A stretch of DNA of 5,548 nt from positions 1 to 5,548 of the forward strand of contig JACDDG010000184.1 of assembly GCA_013817115.1 (NCBI GenBank), read 5' to 3'. The stretch's first letter is position 1. Each line of letters starts with the position of its first letter. Below the pieces are notes generated by a model. It was given only the letters and a program-made list of their open reading frames with translations, was not told the DNA's origin and did not search any database. Of the stretch, positions 5,273-5,548 are shown piece by piece. The DNA is from Parachlamydiaceae bacterium (lineage in GTDB: Bacteria > Chlamydiota > Chlamydiia > Chlamydiales > Parachlamydiaceae). The translations under genes were made by a program, and so were the position numbers.

Positions 5273-5298
5273 ACAAAGTTTTATGCATAAGTTTTTTT
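5273..5298 (+). terminator. candidate terminator for the MreD-like gene
   Basis: An A+T-rich fold centred on the perfect palindrome TTATGCATAA (5281-5290) runs into seven T (5292-5298), about 60 nt after the gene's stop. The fold depends on A-T and wobble pairs, so it is weak; the T-run and location are the main support. Confidence 0.3.
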
Positions 5299-5334
5299 GA
5301 CAAAAATGTGATGAATACAAGCTGCCTATGACCG

Positions 5335-5354
5335 CAAAATCCCGTTGGATTTTG
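5335..5354. repeat. perfect 8-bp stem-loop
   Basis: CAAAATCC (5335-5342), loop CGTT and GGATTTTG (5347-5354) pair fully. No T-run follows on the plus strand. It lies between the two GCGAAC-type repeats and could be a structured RNA element, the apex of a decayed inverted-repeat element, or part of a terminator region. Confidence 0.5.
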
Positions 5355-5544
5355 ATTCAGCCTATCTCGCGAACGTTTTACGAGAATTTATAACTATCTT
5401 AGCATAAGTGTAATTACTTGTAAACAAAAATGTTTCAAAAATTCTAAATGCAATCACTTTAAATGAGTTTTATTTAAAAATAGTTCCCCAAAAACTCCCA
5501 CATAATAAAGTCTAAATACATCCTAAACCACATTTACAGGGCTT

Positions 5545-5548
5545 ATGC
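5545..5548 (+). CDS. possible first codon of a gene continuing past the window
   Basis: ATG at 5545-5547 is preceded by AGGG (5538-5541) at 3 nt, the same spacing as other starts in the window. It follows over 300 nt of non-coding sequence, where a new gene would be expected. Nothing of the product is visible, so this is only a pointer. Confidence 0.2.

Larger units (their letters stand above)
5232..5548. other. 317-nt region without a recognisable gene, with several hairpins
   Basis: Neither strand has a credible reading frame here. AAGGAG (5240-5245) follows the membrane-protein stop but has no start codon at usable distance. The stretch holds an A+T-rich hairpin, a perfect 8-bp stem at 5335-5354, and an imperfect direct repeat of GCGAAC(G)TTTTAACG type (5249-5267 and 5369-5386). 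From about 5390 on it is A+T rich, with nothing I can name until a possible start at 5545. Confidence 0.6.

Noticed and set aside
5239..5298. Short frame after AAGGAG downstream of the MreD-like gene (TTG 5247 or ATG 5268)
   Set aside because: TTG lies only 1 nt from the ribosome site, the ATG is too far, and the products are 10 to 17 residues without any support.
1..5548. tRNA or rRNA genes, CRISPR arrays, transposase genes, toxin-antitoxin pairs
   Set aside because: I looked through all intergenic stretches and frames and found no cloverleaf, rRNA-like segment, spaced repeat array, transposase motif or paired small genes.

Overview
The window looks like chromosomal DNA from a Chlamydiae bacterium, most likely an environmental, amoeba-associated lineage (Parachlamydia/Protochlamydia/Waddlia/Simkania-like) rather than a Chlamydiaceae pathogen. 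The best evidence is the aspartyl-tRNA synthetase, whose sequence closely follows the chlamydial type (for example the motif-3 region and the following VIAFPKTQKASDLM tail). It also carries the two anticodon-domain residues of non-discriminating AspRS enzymes. A cysteine-rich outer-membrane beta-barrel protein and an AT-leaning composition agree. The genus cannot be fixed without a search.

Layout, left to right: (1) 1-228, a left-edge open frame of doubtful reality and a candidate minus-strand terminator at 58-79; (2) aspS, minus strand, 229-2010; (3) a 153-bp divergent intergenic region with a perfect TTGACA, a 15-nt near-palindrome and a perfect 7-bp inverted repeat; (4) a small plus-strand gene, 2164-2427, encoding an exported protein built from degenerate R-hydrophobic-acidic-x-x pentads; (5) a short convergent gap containing a GC-rich hairpin; (6) a minus-strand outer-membrane protein gene, best started at 3415 rather than 3514, because the shorter start has a good ribosome binding site, a clean signal peptide and a promoter just upstream; (7) a 378-bp divergent region with promoter candidates for both neighbours and a 17-codon leader reading frame; (8) a plus-strand monotopic phosphoglycosyl transferase (WbaP/ExoY type, short form), 3794-4468; (9) a 164-bp near-perfect palindrome at 4472-4635, starting 3 nt after the transferase stop; (10) a plus-strand multi-spanning membrane protein resembling MreD, 4728-5231; (11) a 317-nt stretch without a recognisable gene, with hairpins, possibly ending at the start of another gene at 5545.

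The genes do not form one operon. Orientation alternates and most have their own upstream region. Apart from aspS, the common theme is the cell envelope: an outer-membrane barrel, an exported small protein, the first enzyme of a lipid-linked glycan pathway, and a possible elongasome membrane protein. I see no defence system, phage or conjugation genes. The most unusual items are the long palindrome (MITE-like, with a 12-nt match to its end at 2115-2126), the pentad-repeat exported protein, and the leader frame ahead of the transferase.
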